Assembly: GCA_036489025.1 (NCBI GenBank)
Contig: DASXGN010000006.1
Span: 41,473-105,472 of the forward strand
Direction of reading: 5' to 3'
Length of the DNA stretch: 64,000 bases
Source of the DNA: Dryocola sp036489025
GTDB taxonomy: Bacteria; Pseudomonadota; Gammaproteobacteria; Enterobacterales; Enterobacteriaceae
Shown here: positions 39,052 to 48,259 of the stretch, one piece after another
How positions within the stretch are numbered: position 1 is the stretch's first letter
How the letters are laid out: each line of letters begins with the position of its first letter
Translations under genes and position numbers: made by a program
The notes under the pieces: generated by a model
What the model saw: only the letters and a program-made list of their open reading frames with translations
Databases searched by the model: none
What the model was told of the DNA's origin: nothing

Positions 39052-39483
39052 TTATTTACCACGAACCAGCGGCAGATTCTCTCCGCTCCAGCCAGCAATA
39101 CCTTCTTTCAGCAAGGTCACCTGCTCAAAACCAGCTTTGGTCAACAGCGCCGCGGATTCCTGAGAGGAAACGCCGTTGCTGCAAACCACGATAACCGGTT
39201 TCGCTTTATGTTTTTCCAGCTCACCAAAGTTGCCGCTTTTGATTTCGCCCGACAGAACGTTCAGCGAGTTAGCAATATGGCCTTTGCGGTAATCTTCACG
39301 CGAGCGTACATCGACCACGACCGCGTCTTCTTTGTTAATCAAGCGCGTAGCTTCACCACGGGTAATAACTTTCACCTTAGAGGTTAAGCCTTTGAAGGTC
39401 ATGAAAAGCACGGCGGCCAGCAAACCAACCCACGCCAGACTAAGTATGGGATGGCGACCAACGAATTGCATAATTTCTTGCAT
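39052..39483 (-). CDS. yibN: Membrane-anchored rhodanese-domain protein YibN
   Basis: Probable sulfurtransferase with one N-terminal membrane helix (HPILSLAWVGLLAAVLFMTF) and a cytoplasmic rhodanese domain. The ATG at 39483 gives 143 residues, the E. coli length; the frame is open further upstream but unsupported. The catalytic-loop region reads VVCSNGVSSQESA, with a cysteine in the expected position. From memory the E. coli sequence lacks this cysteine at the same place, so the enzyme here may be more active; not certain. Confidence 0.93.
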   Translation of the reverse strand: MQEIMQFVGRHPILSLAWVGLLAAVLFMTFKGLTSKVKVITRGEATRLINKEDAVVVDVRSREDYRKGHIANSLNVLSGEIKSGNFGELEKHKAKPVIVVCSNGVSSQESAALLTKAGFEQVTLLKEGIAGWSGENLPLVRGK

Positions 39484-39734
39484 GGGGGGTAATAACTCCC
39501 GACTGAGTAAATATGAAAAAAACCAGGCAAGGAGTATACCTTCGCATTGGGGCAATTACAGCCAGTCAGCATGATGTATTACAGATTCTGCGGGCTGTTA
39601 CGAAAAAAATGCCTTTGCCGGCGTCAAACCTGCCGCAATCCGGCCAGTTTCTTTGATCTTCTTTGGCTATTTCCTTCCCATTTCTGTAGTAAAATTACGC
39701 AAATTTTTTTGTCTTTGACTGAGAGGTTCTTGCA

Positions 39735-41282
39735 ATGTCGGTAACTAAAAAGCCTATGGTTCTGGTGATTCTGGATGGATATGGCCATCGTGAAGAGCAG
39801 CAGGATAATGCCATTCTGAATGCTAAAACCCCGGTTATGGATAGCCTGTGGGCCCAGCGTCCACATACCCTGATCAACGCATCAGGCCTGGAAGTGGGTC
39901 TGCCCGATGGGCAGATGGGCAACTCCGAAGTGGGCCACGTCAATCTTGGCGCAGGTCGCATCGTTTATCAGGACCTGACCCGTCTTGATGTTGAAATTAA
40001 AGAACGTACTTTCTTCGCAAACCCGGTGTTAACTGCCGCGGTGGATAAAGCTGTGTCAGCAGGTAAAGCGGTTCATATCATGGGCCTGGCTTCTGCGGGT
40101 GGCGTTCACAGCCATGAAGAACACATCCTTGCGATGATCGAACTGGCAGCCGAGCGCGGGGCGCAGGAAATCTACCTGCACGCCTTCCTGGACGGCCGTG
40201 ACACACCACCGCGCAGCGCGGAGTCTTCCCTGAAGAAATTCGCTGATAAATTTGCTGCCGTGGGCAAAGGCCGCGTGGCGACAATCATTGGCCGCTATTT
40301 TGCAATGGACCGCGACAATCGCTGGGACCGCGTAGAGCTGGCTTATAACCTGATGACTCAGGCAAAAGGTGAATACCAGGCCGATAGCGCCGTTGCAGGT
40401 CTGGAAGCAGCCTACGCCCGTGACGAAAACGATGAGTTCGTCAAACCAACCGTTATCCGCGCCGCAGGCGAAGCAGAAGCGGTGATGAACGACGGCGACG
40501 CGCTGATCTTCATGAACTTCCGTGCTGACCGTGCTCGCCAAATCACCCGTGCTTTCGTTAACGCTGAATTTGACGGCTTCGCACGTAAAAAAGTGGTTAA
40601 CTTCGGTGATTTCGTCATGCTGACCGAATATGCAGCCGACATCAAAACCGCCTGCGCTTACCCACCAGCATCGCTGAGCAATACCTTTGGCGAATGGATG
40701 GCGAAGCACGATAAAACCCAGCTGCGCATTTCCGAAACTGAAAAATATGCACACGTAACCTTCTTCTATAACGGCGGCGTTGAAGAGCCGTTTGCTGGCG
40801 AAGACCGCGTGCTGATTAATTCGCCAAAAGTAGCGACTTATGACCTGCAGCCGGAAATGAGCTCTGCAGAATTGACTGAAAAATTACTGTCCGCCATCAA
40901 CAGCGGTAAATACGACACCATCATCTGTAACTATCCGAACGGGGATATGGTTGGTCACACCGGCGTTTACGAAGCGGCTATTTCTGCCGTTGAAGCGCTG
41001 GATAACTGCATCGCACAGGTGGTTTCCGCCGTGCAAAACGTGGGCGGCCAGCTGCTGATTACCGCGGACCACGGCAATGCAGAGCAGATGCGTGACCCGG
41101 CAACAGGCCAGGCGCACACCGCGCACACCAGCCTGCCGGTGCCGCTGATCTATATCGGCGATCGCAGCGTGAAAGCGGTAGAAGGCGGCAAGCTTTCCGA
41201 TATCGCCCCAACCATGCTGAGCCTGATGGGCATGGAAATCCCGCAAGAGATGACTGGCAAGCCGCTGTTCATCGTGGAATAA
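39735..41282 (+). CDS. gpmI: Cofactor-independent phosphoglycerate mutase
   Basis: Manganese-dependent glycolytic isomerase of 3- and 2-phosphoglycerate, 515 residues. The metal-binding start (MVLVILDGYGHREE), the phosphoserine motif (GQMGNSEVGHVNLGAGR, Ser in NSEVGH), DGRDTPPRS and the C-terminal ITADHGNAEQM, then HTAHTSLPVPLI, are all present. It is followed closely by envC, as in E. coli. Confidence 0.98.
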   Translation: MSVTKKPMVLVILDGYGHREEQQDNAILNAKTPVMDSLWAQRPHTLINASGLEVGLPDGQMGNSEVGHVNLGAGRIVYQDLTRLDVEIKERTFFANPVLTAAVDKAVSAGKAVHIMGLASAGGVHSHEEHILAMIELAAERGAQEIYLHAFLDGRDTPPRSAESSLKKFADKFAAVGKGRVATIIGRYFAMDRDNRWDRVELAYNLMTQAKGEYQADSAVAGLEAAYARDENDEFVKPTVIRAAGEAEAVMNDGDALIFMNFRADRARQITRAFVNAEFDGFARKKVVNFGDFVMLTEYAADIKTACAYPPASLSNTFGEWMAKHDKTQLRISETEKYAHVTFFYNGGVEEPFAGEDRVLINSPKVATYDLQPEMSSAELTEKLLSAINSGKYDTIICNYPNGDMVGHTGVYEAAISAVEALDNCIAQVVSAVQNVGGQLLITADHGNAEQMRDPATGQAHTAHTSLPVPLIYIGDRSVKAVEGGKLSDIAPTMLSLMGMEIPQEMTGKPLFIVE

Positions 41283-41327
41283 TCCCTCCCCATGAGGGGA
41301 AAGGCGATTTTTTCAATAACATGGGTC

Positions 41328-42575
41328 GTGAAACCTAAACGGTTCTCAGTCAGGCCCATGATATACGCCAGCGTGTTTAGCGCTGGCGTATTGTTATGCC
41401 CTTTTTCCAGCCAGGCTGACGACAGCGCTCAGCTTAAATCTATTCAGCAGGATATCGCCGCCAAAGAACGCGCAGTACGTCAGCAGCAGCAGCAGCGCGC
41501 CACTCTTCTTGCCCAGTTAAAGGCTCAGGAGCAGGCCATCGCTGAAGCAAGCCGCAAACTTCGCGATACGCAAAACACTCTCGCCGCGCTTAGCCGCCAG
41601 GTTGACGCCATGAATGCCTCGCTCGCAAAACTACAAAAGCAGCAGGCAGACCAGGAACGCAATCTGGCCGCCCAGCTTGATGCCGCGTTTCGCCAGGGCG
41701 AACATACAGGGCTTCAGCTGATCCTAAGCGGGGAAGAAAGCCAGCGCGGCCAGCGTTTACAGGCTTATTTTGGCTACCTGAACGCCGCTCGCCAGGAAAC
41801 TATCGCGCAGCTGAAGCAAACCAAAGCGGAAGTCGACGAACAGAAAGCCACGCTTGAGGCAAAGCAGACCGAGCAGCAAACTCTGCTTTACGACAGACAG
41901 GCCCAGCAGGCGAAGCTCGAAGAAGCCCGCAACGAACGTAAGAAAACGCTCTCCAGCCTGGAATCCTCTATTCAGCAGGATCAGCAGAAGCTCGGCGAGA
42001 TGCGCCAGAACGAATCCCGCCTGCAAAACCAAATCGCACGTGCGGCCGCAGCGGCAAAAGCCCGGGCCGAAAAGGAAGCGCGCGAAGCCGAGCAGGTTCG
42101 CAACCGGCAGAAAGAAGCGGCCAGTAAAGGCAGCACCTATAAACCGACCCAGGACGAACGTTCCCTGATGTCTCGCACCGGCGGGCTTGGTTCACCACGC
42201 GGCCAGGCGTTCTGGCCGGTACACGGTTCCCTGCTGCATCGCTATGGCGAACAGCTCCAGGGTGAGCTACGTTGGAAGGGTATCGTTATCGCAGCGGGAG
42301 AAGGCACCGAAGTGAAAGCCATCGCTGACGGACGCGTGATCCTTGCCGACTGGCTGCAGGGCTACGGGCTGGTTGTCGTCGTGGAACACGGTAAGGGCGA
42401 TATGAGCCTGTACGGCTATAACCAGAGTGCGCTAGTCAGCGTCGGCACGCAGGTTCGCGCCGGTCAGCCTATCGCGCTGGTGGGTAACAGTGGCGGACAG
42501 GGCCGCCCGTCACTCTATTTCGAAATTCGCCGCCAGGGCCAGGCGGTCAATCCACAGCCGTGGTTGGGAAGATAA
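41328..42575 (+). CDS. envC: Murein hydrolase activator EnvC
   Basis: Periplasmic septal factor that activates amidases AmiA and AmiB during cell division, recruited by FtsEX. I prefer a GTG at 41328 (VKPKRFSVRPMIYASVFSAG, aligned with the E. coli start), giving 415 residues; an ATG at 41292 falls inside the hairpin after gpmI. A signal peptide is followed by a long coiled coil (about residues 35-250) and a degenerate LytM domain (GTEVKAIADGRVILADWLQG, then YGLVVVVEHGKGDMSLYGYN) lacking its full zinc set. Confidence 0.93.
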   Translation: MKPKRFSVRPMIYASVFSAGVLLCPFSSQADDSAQLKSIQQDIAAKERAVRQQQQQRATLLAQLKAQEQAIAEASRKLRDTQNTLAALSRQVDAMNASLAKLQKQQADQERNLAAQLDAAFRQGEHTGLQLILSGEESQRGQRLQAYFGYLNAARQETIAQLKQTKAEVDEQKATLEAKQTEQQTLLYDRQAQQAKLEEARNERKKTLSSLESSIQQDQQKLGEMRQNESRLQNQIARAAAAAKARAEKEAREAEQVRNRQKEAASKGSTYKPTQDERSLMSRTGGLGSPRGQAFWPVHGSLLHRYGEQLQGELRWKGIVIAAGEGTEVKAIADGRVILADWLQGYGLVVVVEHGKGDMSLYGYNQSALVSVGTQVRAGQPIALVGNSGGQGRPSLYFEIRRQGQAVNPQPWLGR

Positions 42576-42578
42576 GTT

Positions 42579-43535
42579 TTGCCTCAATTTCGTCGCGTTG
42601 TTTTTTCTCTGGCCTGCGCGTTCGCGCTGGCGCCCTCCGCAAATGCAGGCAAACTGGCAATAGTCATAGATGATTTTGGCTATCGGCCAAAGCAGGAAAA
42701 CCAGGTTCTGGCCCTGCCCTCCAACGTGTCCGTAGCCATATTGCCAAATGCGCCTCACGCCCATGAAATGGCAACGAAAGCGCACAATGCCGGACACGAA
42801 GTTCTGATTCACCTGCCAATGGCTCCGCTGAGCAAGCAGCCGCTGGAAAAAGACACCCTGCGTCCGGACATGAGCAGCGCCGAAATCGAGCGCATCATCC
42901 GTGAAGCCGTCGGCAAAGTTCCCTATGCCGTGGGTTTGAATAACCATATGGGCAGCGCGATGACCTCCAGCCTGTTCGGCATGCAAAAAGTGATGCAGTC
43001 GCTGGATCAGTACAACCTCTATTTCCTCGACAGCATGACCATCGGCAATAGCCAGGCAATGCGAGCCGCATCCGGAACAAAGGTGAAGGTGATAAAGAGG
43101 AAGGTTTTCCTCGACGATACGCAAAATGAAGCGGACATTCGCGTCCAGTTCAATCGCGCTATAGCCCTCGCTCGCCGCAACGGTTCTGCCATCGCCATCG
43201 GCCACCCTCATCCGTCAACGGTTCGGGTACTTCAGCAGATGGTTTACAGCCTGCCGCCGGATATCACCCTTGTCCGTCCGAGCAGTTTGCTCAACGAGCC
43301 GCAGGTTGATACCTCCACGCCAAACAATACCTTGCCGGGCAAACCAGCCCAGCCGCAGCAAGCACCGCACAATCCGTTTAGCGGCGTGAAGCTTTGCAAA
43401 CCGAAAAAACCACTTCAGCCCATCAATGCCAGCGCGTTCTTCACCGTACTGAGCGAGAGCATCAGCCAGAGCACGCTGATGAAATATATGCAGCATCAGT
43501 GGCAAGGTTGGGACTCGGGTTCACCTCAGTCCTGA
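42579..43535 (+). CDS. yibQ: Divergent polysaccharide deacetylase YibQ
   Basis: Family of periplasmic proteins with a polysaccharide-deacetylase fold; its substrate is unknown. 318 residues from a TTG at 42579, four bases after envC, as expected for co-translation. A signal peptide (VVFSLACAFALAPSANAG) is followed by KLAIVIDDFGYRPKQENQVL and EVLIHLPMAPLSKQP; AIGHPHPSTVRVLQQM holds a further conserved His. The proline-rich tail is variable. Confidence 0.93.
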   Translation: MPQFRRVVFSLACAFALAPSANAGKLAIVIDDFGYRPKQENQVLALPSNVSVAILPNAPHAHEMATKAHNAGHEVLIHLPMAPLSKQPLEKDTLRPDMSSAEIERIIREAVGKVPYAVGLNNHMGSAMTSSLFGMQKVMQSLDQYNLYFLDSMTIGNSQAMRAASGTKVKVIKRKVFLDDTQNEADIRVQFNRAIALARRNGSAIAIGHPHPSTVRVLQQMVYSLPPDITLVRPSSLLNEPQVDTSTPNNTLPGKPAQPQQAPHNPFSGVKLCKPKKPLQPINASAFFTVLSESISQSTLMKYMQHQWQGWDSGSPQS

Positions 43536-43604
43536 TAACCCGTATAAACCTGCGTCCTGAGCATTTATAATGCAGGACACTTTGGCTTCAGGGATCCGCT
43601 CTCA

Positions 43605-44837
43605 ATGACGCAACAACGGCGTAAAATTCTCCTGCTGGATAACGGAAAAGAATGGGGCGGCGGCACCAACAGCATGCTGGAATTGCTCAAACGCATCGAT
43701 CGTCAACGATTCGATATCACGTGTTGTTTTTACTATAACTACGCGCGTGGAGAAGGCGAAACCATTGAGCGGGTGCTGAGCAGCATTGGAATTCCGGTGA
43801 TTTTCCTGCCGCAAACCGGGCAGCCGCTATGGGCAAAAATTATCAAAGAAACGGCGCGTACCTTAGTCTTCTTTAGCCGCCCTGCGCGTAGGAAAGTAGC
43901 TGAAATCATTGATAAGCAGTGGCGGATAAACCCGAACGCGAAGCGTATACGTGAACTGCTTCAGCGTGACGACTACGAAATTTTGTATATGAATAACCAG
44001 CCGGGTTCAAACCTGGAAGGCTATCTGGCCGCCGATAACCTGGATATTGCGGTCGTACAGCATTGCCGGATTGAGCCGGTTATGAACACTGCTATTACCC
44101 AAATAGTTAATCGCATTGCTCAGGCGATAATCGCTGTTTCATACGGCGTTGAAAGCGTGCTGGTGAAAAACGGCGTACATAAATCGCTATGCACAACAGT
44201 TTCTAACGCAATTGATATTCATCAGGCCATGCCGGATGGAAAAGCACTACGCGCTTCATTAGGCCTTGATGACAGCACTTTTGTCTTCGGCAGCATTGGC
44301 TCGCTTATTCCACGTAAATCCAGCCACCATACGCTTGAAGCATTACAACGTTTTGCCGAGGTTCATCCGGATGCAAAATGGAAGTTTATCCTCGTAGGCG
44401 AAGGTCCGGAACGAGAGAAACTGCAGCGTCAGGCGAAAGAGTATGGTTTTGCAGACCGCATTATTTTCACCGGCTTTCGCAACAATCCACTCGACTATCT
44501 GGCCGCTTTTGATGCATTTATCCTCGCCTCCAGCAGCGAAGGATTACCTCGCGTAGTGCTGGAATCCATGCTGCTAAAAACGGTGGTCATCGGTTCGAAC
44601 GTAACCGGGACGGGCGAGCTAATTGATTCTGGCCGGACCGGGCTGCTCTATAGCTATGGCGATACCGTGGCGCTGGCGGCACACTTACAAACAGTCTGGC
44701 AGGATAGCGCGCTGCGCGAACTCCTGACTCGGCAAGCCCATCAACGCGTCATTGATAATTACGCCATAGAGCATTATGTTGCAGGCGTTGAAGCCGTTCT
44801 CGGCGCAGTGAAACCAATCCGGAATAAACATGTTTAA
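43605..44837 (+). CDS. GT4-family glycosyltransferase of unknown specificity
   Basis: A 410-residue cytoplasmic GT-B enzyme. N-terminal KILLLDNGKEWGGGTNSMLE is a sugar-acceptor domain start; the C-terminal donor domain has FGSIGSLIPRKSSHHTLEAL, FILVGEGPEREKLQRQAKEY and the ExxxxxxxE motif (SSSEGLPRVVLESMLLKTVV). It lies between yibQ and tdh, where E. coli has waaH, and overlaps the next transferase by 8 bases. A role in surface glycans (core or another polymer) is likely; donor and acceptor cannot be read from the sequence. Confidence 0.88.
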   Translation: MTQQRRKILLLDNGKEWGGGTNSMLELLKRIDRQRFDITCCFYYNYARGEGETIERVLSSIGIPVIFLPQTGQPLWAKIIKETARTLVFFSRPARRKVAEIIDKQWRINPNAKRIRELLQRDDYEILYMNNQPGSNLEGYLAADNLDIAVVQHCRIEPVMNTAITQIVNRIAQAIIAVSYGVESVLVKNGVHKSLCTTVSNAIDIHQAMPDGKALRASLGLDDSTFVFGSIGSLIPRKSSHHTLEALQRFAEVHPDAKWKFILVGEGPEREKLQRQAKEYGFADRIIFTGFRNNPLDYLAAFDAFILASSSEGLPRVVLESMLLKTVVIGSNVTGTGELIDSGRTGLLYSYGDTVALAAHLQTVWQDSALRELLTRQAHQRVIDNYAIEHYVAGVEAVLGAVKPIRNKHV

Positions 44838-45750
44838 ATTTCTGAATGCGAAATACCGCCACATCACGGCACGACATAATATCCCCTATCAGGAACCAGC
44901 GCTGGATTCAGGAGCCGTGCCGGTAACCTCGGTTGTTATTCCATGTGCCGGTGCGGATTACATTGAAGAAGGGTTGCTATCAGCGCTGTTTGCCTCAAGA
45001 TTTGCCAAAGACGTGGAGGAAATCGTCATCGTTTCCGATCGCCCTGCGCACGAGTTCGGCGATCTGCCGCCGAAAACCCGCGTGGTCACCCTCGAGCTTC
45101 CCCAGCGTGAGGAAGGGTATCGTTACAAGCAAATCTATCTCAGCCGGCTAATTAAACTTAATGCTCCACTACAAGCCCGCACCGACGGAATTTTGATGAT
45201 CGATTCAGATCTCAACCTGCTGCAAATGCCGACCTTTAAGATAGAAGAGCAGCATATCTATTCCAGCTTCCGTCAGGGGAAAATGATTGCCAAACTTGAA
45301 GGTGCCCCGGCAGATAAAGTGCCGGCCTATTATAAAGATACCGTGCGCCCGTATATTGTCGATCATGTGAACGGGGCATTTTTGGCCGCCACCCGCAAAA
45401 CATGGCGCCGTATTTGCCCGCTGTGGCTCACGCTGTTTCAGGATACCTGGGAGCTAATGGACGACAGCCAACCGCCTACCGATCAGCTACCGCTGGCGAC
45501 GCTGCTGGATATGCTCGATCTTAAAACTATCAATCTCGGTGACTGGATGAACTGGCCGGTCTCTAAGAAAGTTGGCGGCACTCCTTCTGTCATTCCTAAG
45601 CAGGTAGTCGGCGCACACGGCGGCTTCCCACTTTCCGAATGGCAGAAATATCTTGCCTCGCCGGACAGCGAGCTGCTGTTTAAAGGGCAGGATTATACGC
45701 GCAAGGTGCGCTATCTGACCGATGCAGAAAAGCAGACCGCAGGCGAGTGA
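44830..45750 (+). CDS. Putative GT-A glycosyltransferase
   Basis: A 306-residue protein. VTSVVIPCAGADYIEEGLLS at the N-terminus and the DxD-like motif in GILMIDSDLNLLQM (residues 120-130) suggest a GT-A nucleotide-sugar transferase, and VNGAFLAATRKTWRRICPLW a conserved acceptor part. I do not recognise a named family member. It starts within the end of the preceding GT4 gene, so the two probably work in the same pathway. A bidirectional terminator follows. Confidence 0.75.
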   Translation: MFKFLNAKYRHITARHNIPYQEPALDSGAVPVTSVVIPCAGADYIEEGLLSALFASRFAKDVEEIVIVSDRPAHEFGDLPPKTRVVTLELPQREEGYRYKQIYLSRLIKLNAPLQARTDGILMIDSDLNLLQMPTFKIEEQHIYSSFRQGKMIAKLEGAPADKVPAYYKDTVRPYIVDHVNGAFLAATRKTWRRICPLWLTLFQDTWELMDDSQPPTDQLPLATLLDMLDLKTINLGDWMNWPVSKKVGGTPSVIPKQVVGAHGGFPLSEWQKYLASPDSELLFKGQDYTRKVRYLTDAEKQTAGE

Positions 45751-45771
45751 AACCCGTTTAGCGCACAGCAT

Positions 45772-45798
45772 AAAGGCCGGATAACCGGCCTTTTATTT
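45772..45798. terminator. Bidirectional terminator between the GT-A gene and tdh
   Basis: The stem AAAGGCCGG/CCGGCCTTT with loop ATAA has a T-rich flank on the right and lies between two converging genes. Confidence 0.85.
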
Positions 45799-45809
45799 TT
45801 TCTGAACGG

Positions 45810-46835
45810 TTAATCCCAGCTCAGAATCACTTTGCCGGACTGGCCGGAGCGCATAGCGTCAAAGCCTTTTTGGAAGTCATCGATGCCGAAGCGGTGCGTG
45901 ATGATCGGCGAGAGATCCAGACCGGACTGAATTAACGCCGCCATCTTGTACCAGGTTTCGAACATTTCGCGGCCGTAAATTCCTTTGATGAACAGGCCCT
46001 TGAAGATAACTTTGGTCCAGTCGATGGACATATCTGACGGCGGAATCCCCAGCATGGCAATACGGCCGCCGTGGTTCATCGTATCCAGCATGGTGCGGAA
46101 CGCCGGCGGCGCGCCGGACATTTCCAGACCCACGTCAAAGCCTTCGGTCATGCCCAGTTCTTTCATCACGTCGTGAAGATTTTCCTGGCTGACGTTTACC
46201 GCTCGGGTCACGCCCAGCTCGCGAGCCAGCTCAAGACGGTACTCGTTCACATCGGTAATAACGACGTTGCGAGCGCCAACGTGTTTTGCCACGGCAGCGG
46301 CCATAATACCGATCGGCCCGGCCCCGGAAACCAACACGTCTTCGCCAACCAGATCGAAAGACAGCGCTGTATGCACGGCGTTGCCGAACGGATCAAAGAT
46401 TGACGCTAAATCATCGGAGATGTTGTCCGGAATCTTGAACGCGTTGAAAGCAGGCAACACGAGATATTCAGCGAAACATCCCGGGCGGTTTACGCCCACG
46501 CCTGTCGTATTGCGACAAAGGTGAGTGCGCCCGGCGCGGCAGTTGCGGCAGTGGCCACAGGTAATGTGGCCTTCACCGGATACGCGATCGCCAATTTTGA
46601 AGCCTTTCACTTCCTGACCAATATCGACAACTTCACCGACATATTCATGGCCGACTACCATCGGTACCGGGATGGTTTTCTGCGACCATTCATCCCAGTT
46701 GTAGATATGCACATCGGTGCCGCAGATCGCGGTTTTACGGATTTTAATCAGCAGATCGTTATGACCCATTTCCGGCCTGGGCGCATCCGTCATCCAGATG
46801 CCTTCTTCCGCCTTCAGTTTCGCTAATGCTTTCAT
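45810..46835 (-). CDS. tdh: L-threonine 3-dehydrogenase
   Basis: Zinc-dependent medium-chain dehydrogenase that oxidises threonine to 2-amino-3-ketobutyrate. The ATG at 46835 gives 341 residues as in E. coli; the longer open frame upstream runs over kbl. Catalytic zinc ligands lie in TAICGTDVHIY and VGHEYVGEV, the structural zinc cysteines in CGHCRNCRAGRTHLC, and the Rossmann motif in VSGAGPIGIMAAAVAKHVGA. It is in an operon with kbl, 10 bases apart. Confidence 0.98.
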   Translation of the reverse strand: MKALAKLKAEEGIWMTDAPRPEMGHNDLLIKIRKTAICGTDVHIYNWDEWSQKTIPVPMVVGHEYVGEVVDIGQEVKGFKIGDRVSGEGHITCGHCRNCRAGRTHLCRNTTGVGVNRPGCFAEYLVLPAFNAFKIPDNISDDLASIFDPFGNAVHTALSFDLVGEDVLVSGAGPIGIMAAAVAKHVGARNVVITDVNEYRLELARELGVTRAVNVSQENLHDVMKELGMTEGFDVGLEMSGAPPAFRTMLDTMNHGGRIAMLGIPPSDMSIDWTKVIFKGLFIKGIYGREMFETWYKMAALIQSGLDLSPIITHRFGIDDFQKGFDAMRSGQSGKVILSWD

Positions 46836-46845
46836 GACCGCTCCC

Positions 46846-48042
46846 TCAGGCGATAACGCCCAACTGTTTACCGATACGCGTAAACGCATCAACCGCACGC
46901 TCAATCTGCTCCGGAGTATGAGCCGCAGACATTTGGGTACGGATACGCGCCTGACCTTTTGGAACCACCGGATAGAAGAAACCGGTGACATAAATGCCTT
47001 CTTTTTGCAGCTCGCGCGCAAAGTTTTGCGCCACAACTGCCTCACCCAGCATCACGGGAATAATCGCGTGATCGGCCCCTGCCAGGGTAAATCCTGCCGC
47101 CGTCATTTTTTCGCGGAACAGGCTGGCGTTAGCCCACAGGCGCTGGCGGATTTCGGCCCCCGTTTCCAGCATTTCCAGCACTTTGATAGAAGCGGAAACA
47201 ATAGCCGGCGCCAGAGAGTTAGAGAAAAGATACGGGCGAGAACGCTGACGCAGCCACTCGATCACTTCTTTACGGCCTGCGGTATAGCCGCCGGACGCGC
47301 CGCCCAACGCTTTACCCAGCGTGCCGGTGATGATGTCCACGCGATCCATGACATCGCAGTACTCGTGCGTGCCGCGGCCATTTTCACCCACAAAACCTAC
47401 CGCGTGAGAATCGTCGACCATCACCAGGGCGTTGTATTCATCTGCCAGGTCGCACACGCCTTTCAGATTGGCAATCACGCCGTCCATGGAGAACACGCCG
47501 TCTGTCGCGATCATGATGTGTCGAGCGCCTGCGGCACGAGCTTCTTTCAAGCGTGTTTCCAGCTCCTGCATGTTGTTGTTGGCGTAGCGATAACGCTGCG
47601 CTTTGCACAGGCGCACGCCGTCAATAATAGAAGCGTGGTTCAGCGCATCGGAGATAATCGCATCCTCCGGGCCAAGGAGAGTCTCAAAAAGACCGCCGTT
47701 AGCATCGAAACATGAGGAATAAAGAATGGCGTCTTCCATCCCCAGGAAGGAGGCAAGCTTGCCTTCCAGCGCTTTATGGCTGTCCTGGGTGCCGCAGATG
47801 AAGCGCACGGAGGCCATGCCAAAACCGTGCGTGTCCATGCCCTGCTTCGCCGCTTCAATCAGCTGCGGATGATTCGCAAGCCCAAGGTAGTTATTGGCGC
47901 AGAAGTTAATGACGTGGCTACCGTCGGCAACGGTGATATCCGCCTGCTGCGCGGAGGTGATAATACGCTCTTCTTTAAAGAGGCCTTCCGTCTTGGCGGT
48001 ATCAAGCTGAGACGTTAACTGTTGGTAAAAATCTTCGCGCAT
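46846..48042 (-). CDS. kbl: Glycine C-acetyltransferase (2-amino-3-ketobutyrate CoA ligase)
   Basis: PLP enzyme that cleaves 2-amino-3-ketobutyrate with CoA to glycine and acetyl-CoA. 398 residues as in E. coli. The PLP lysine is in DIITGTLGKALGGASGGYTA, and other alpha-oxoamine synthase motifs are FCANNYLGLANHPQL and VMVDDSHAVGFVGENGRGT. First gene of kbl-tdh, divergent from hldD. The 217-base gap before hldD holds the two divergent promoters; I did not resolve their boxes. Confidence 0.98.
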   Translation of the reverse strand: MREDFYQQLTSQLDTAKTEGLFKEERIITSAQQADITVADGSHVINFCANNYLGLANHPQLIEAAKQGMDTHGFGMASVRFICGTQDSHKALEGKLASFLGMEDAILYSSCFDANGGLFETLLGPEDAIISDALNHASIIDGVRLCKAQRYRYANNNMQELETRLKEARAAGARHIMIATDGVFSMDGVIANLKGVCDLADEYNALVMVDDSHAVGFVGENGRGTHEYCDVMDRVDIITGTLGKALGGASGGYTAGRKEVIEWLRQRSRPYLFSNSLAPAIVSASIKVLEMLETGAEIRQRLWANASLFREKMTAAGFTLAGADHAIIPVMLGEAVVAQNFARELQKEGIYVTGFFYPVVPKGQARIRTQMSAAHTPEQIERAVDAFTRIGKQLGVIA

Positions 48043-48259
48043 CGCGATTCTCCAGGCATGGCAAATTTCGGCACATATTACCCAAACCTATACGAGGAGA
48101 CGAGATTACGCTTCAGGAATATCTATTTTTGCAGGATAAATCACGACGGCGAGAAACTTCGCCTGATTAGGCGGGTCTTTGATTGTAATGGTATGATAAG
48201 AGCCATTAGCGCGCGCGGCATAGTGCCTCGCGGCCCCCTATATTGTTAAGGTCACGCTC

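Noticed and set aside
41292..41327. Start of envC at the ATG at 41292
   Set aside because: The codon sits in the hairpin after gpmI and adds residues not seen in the family; the GTG at 41328 fits better.
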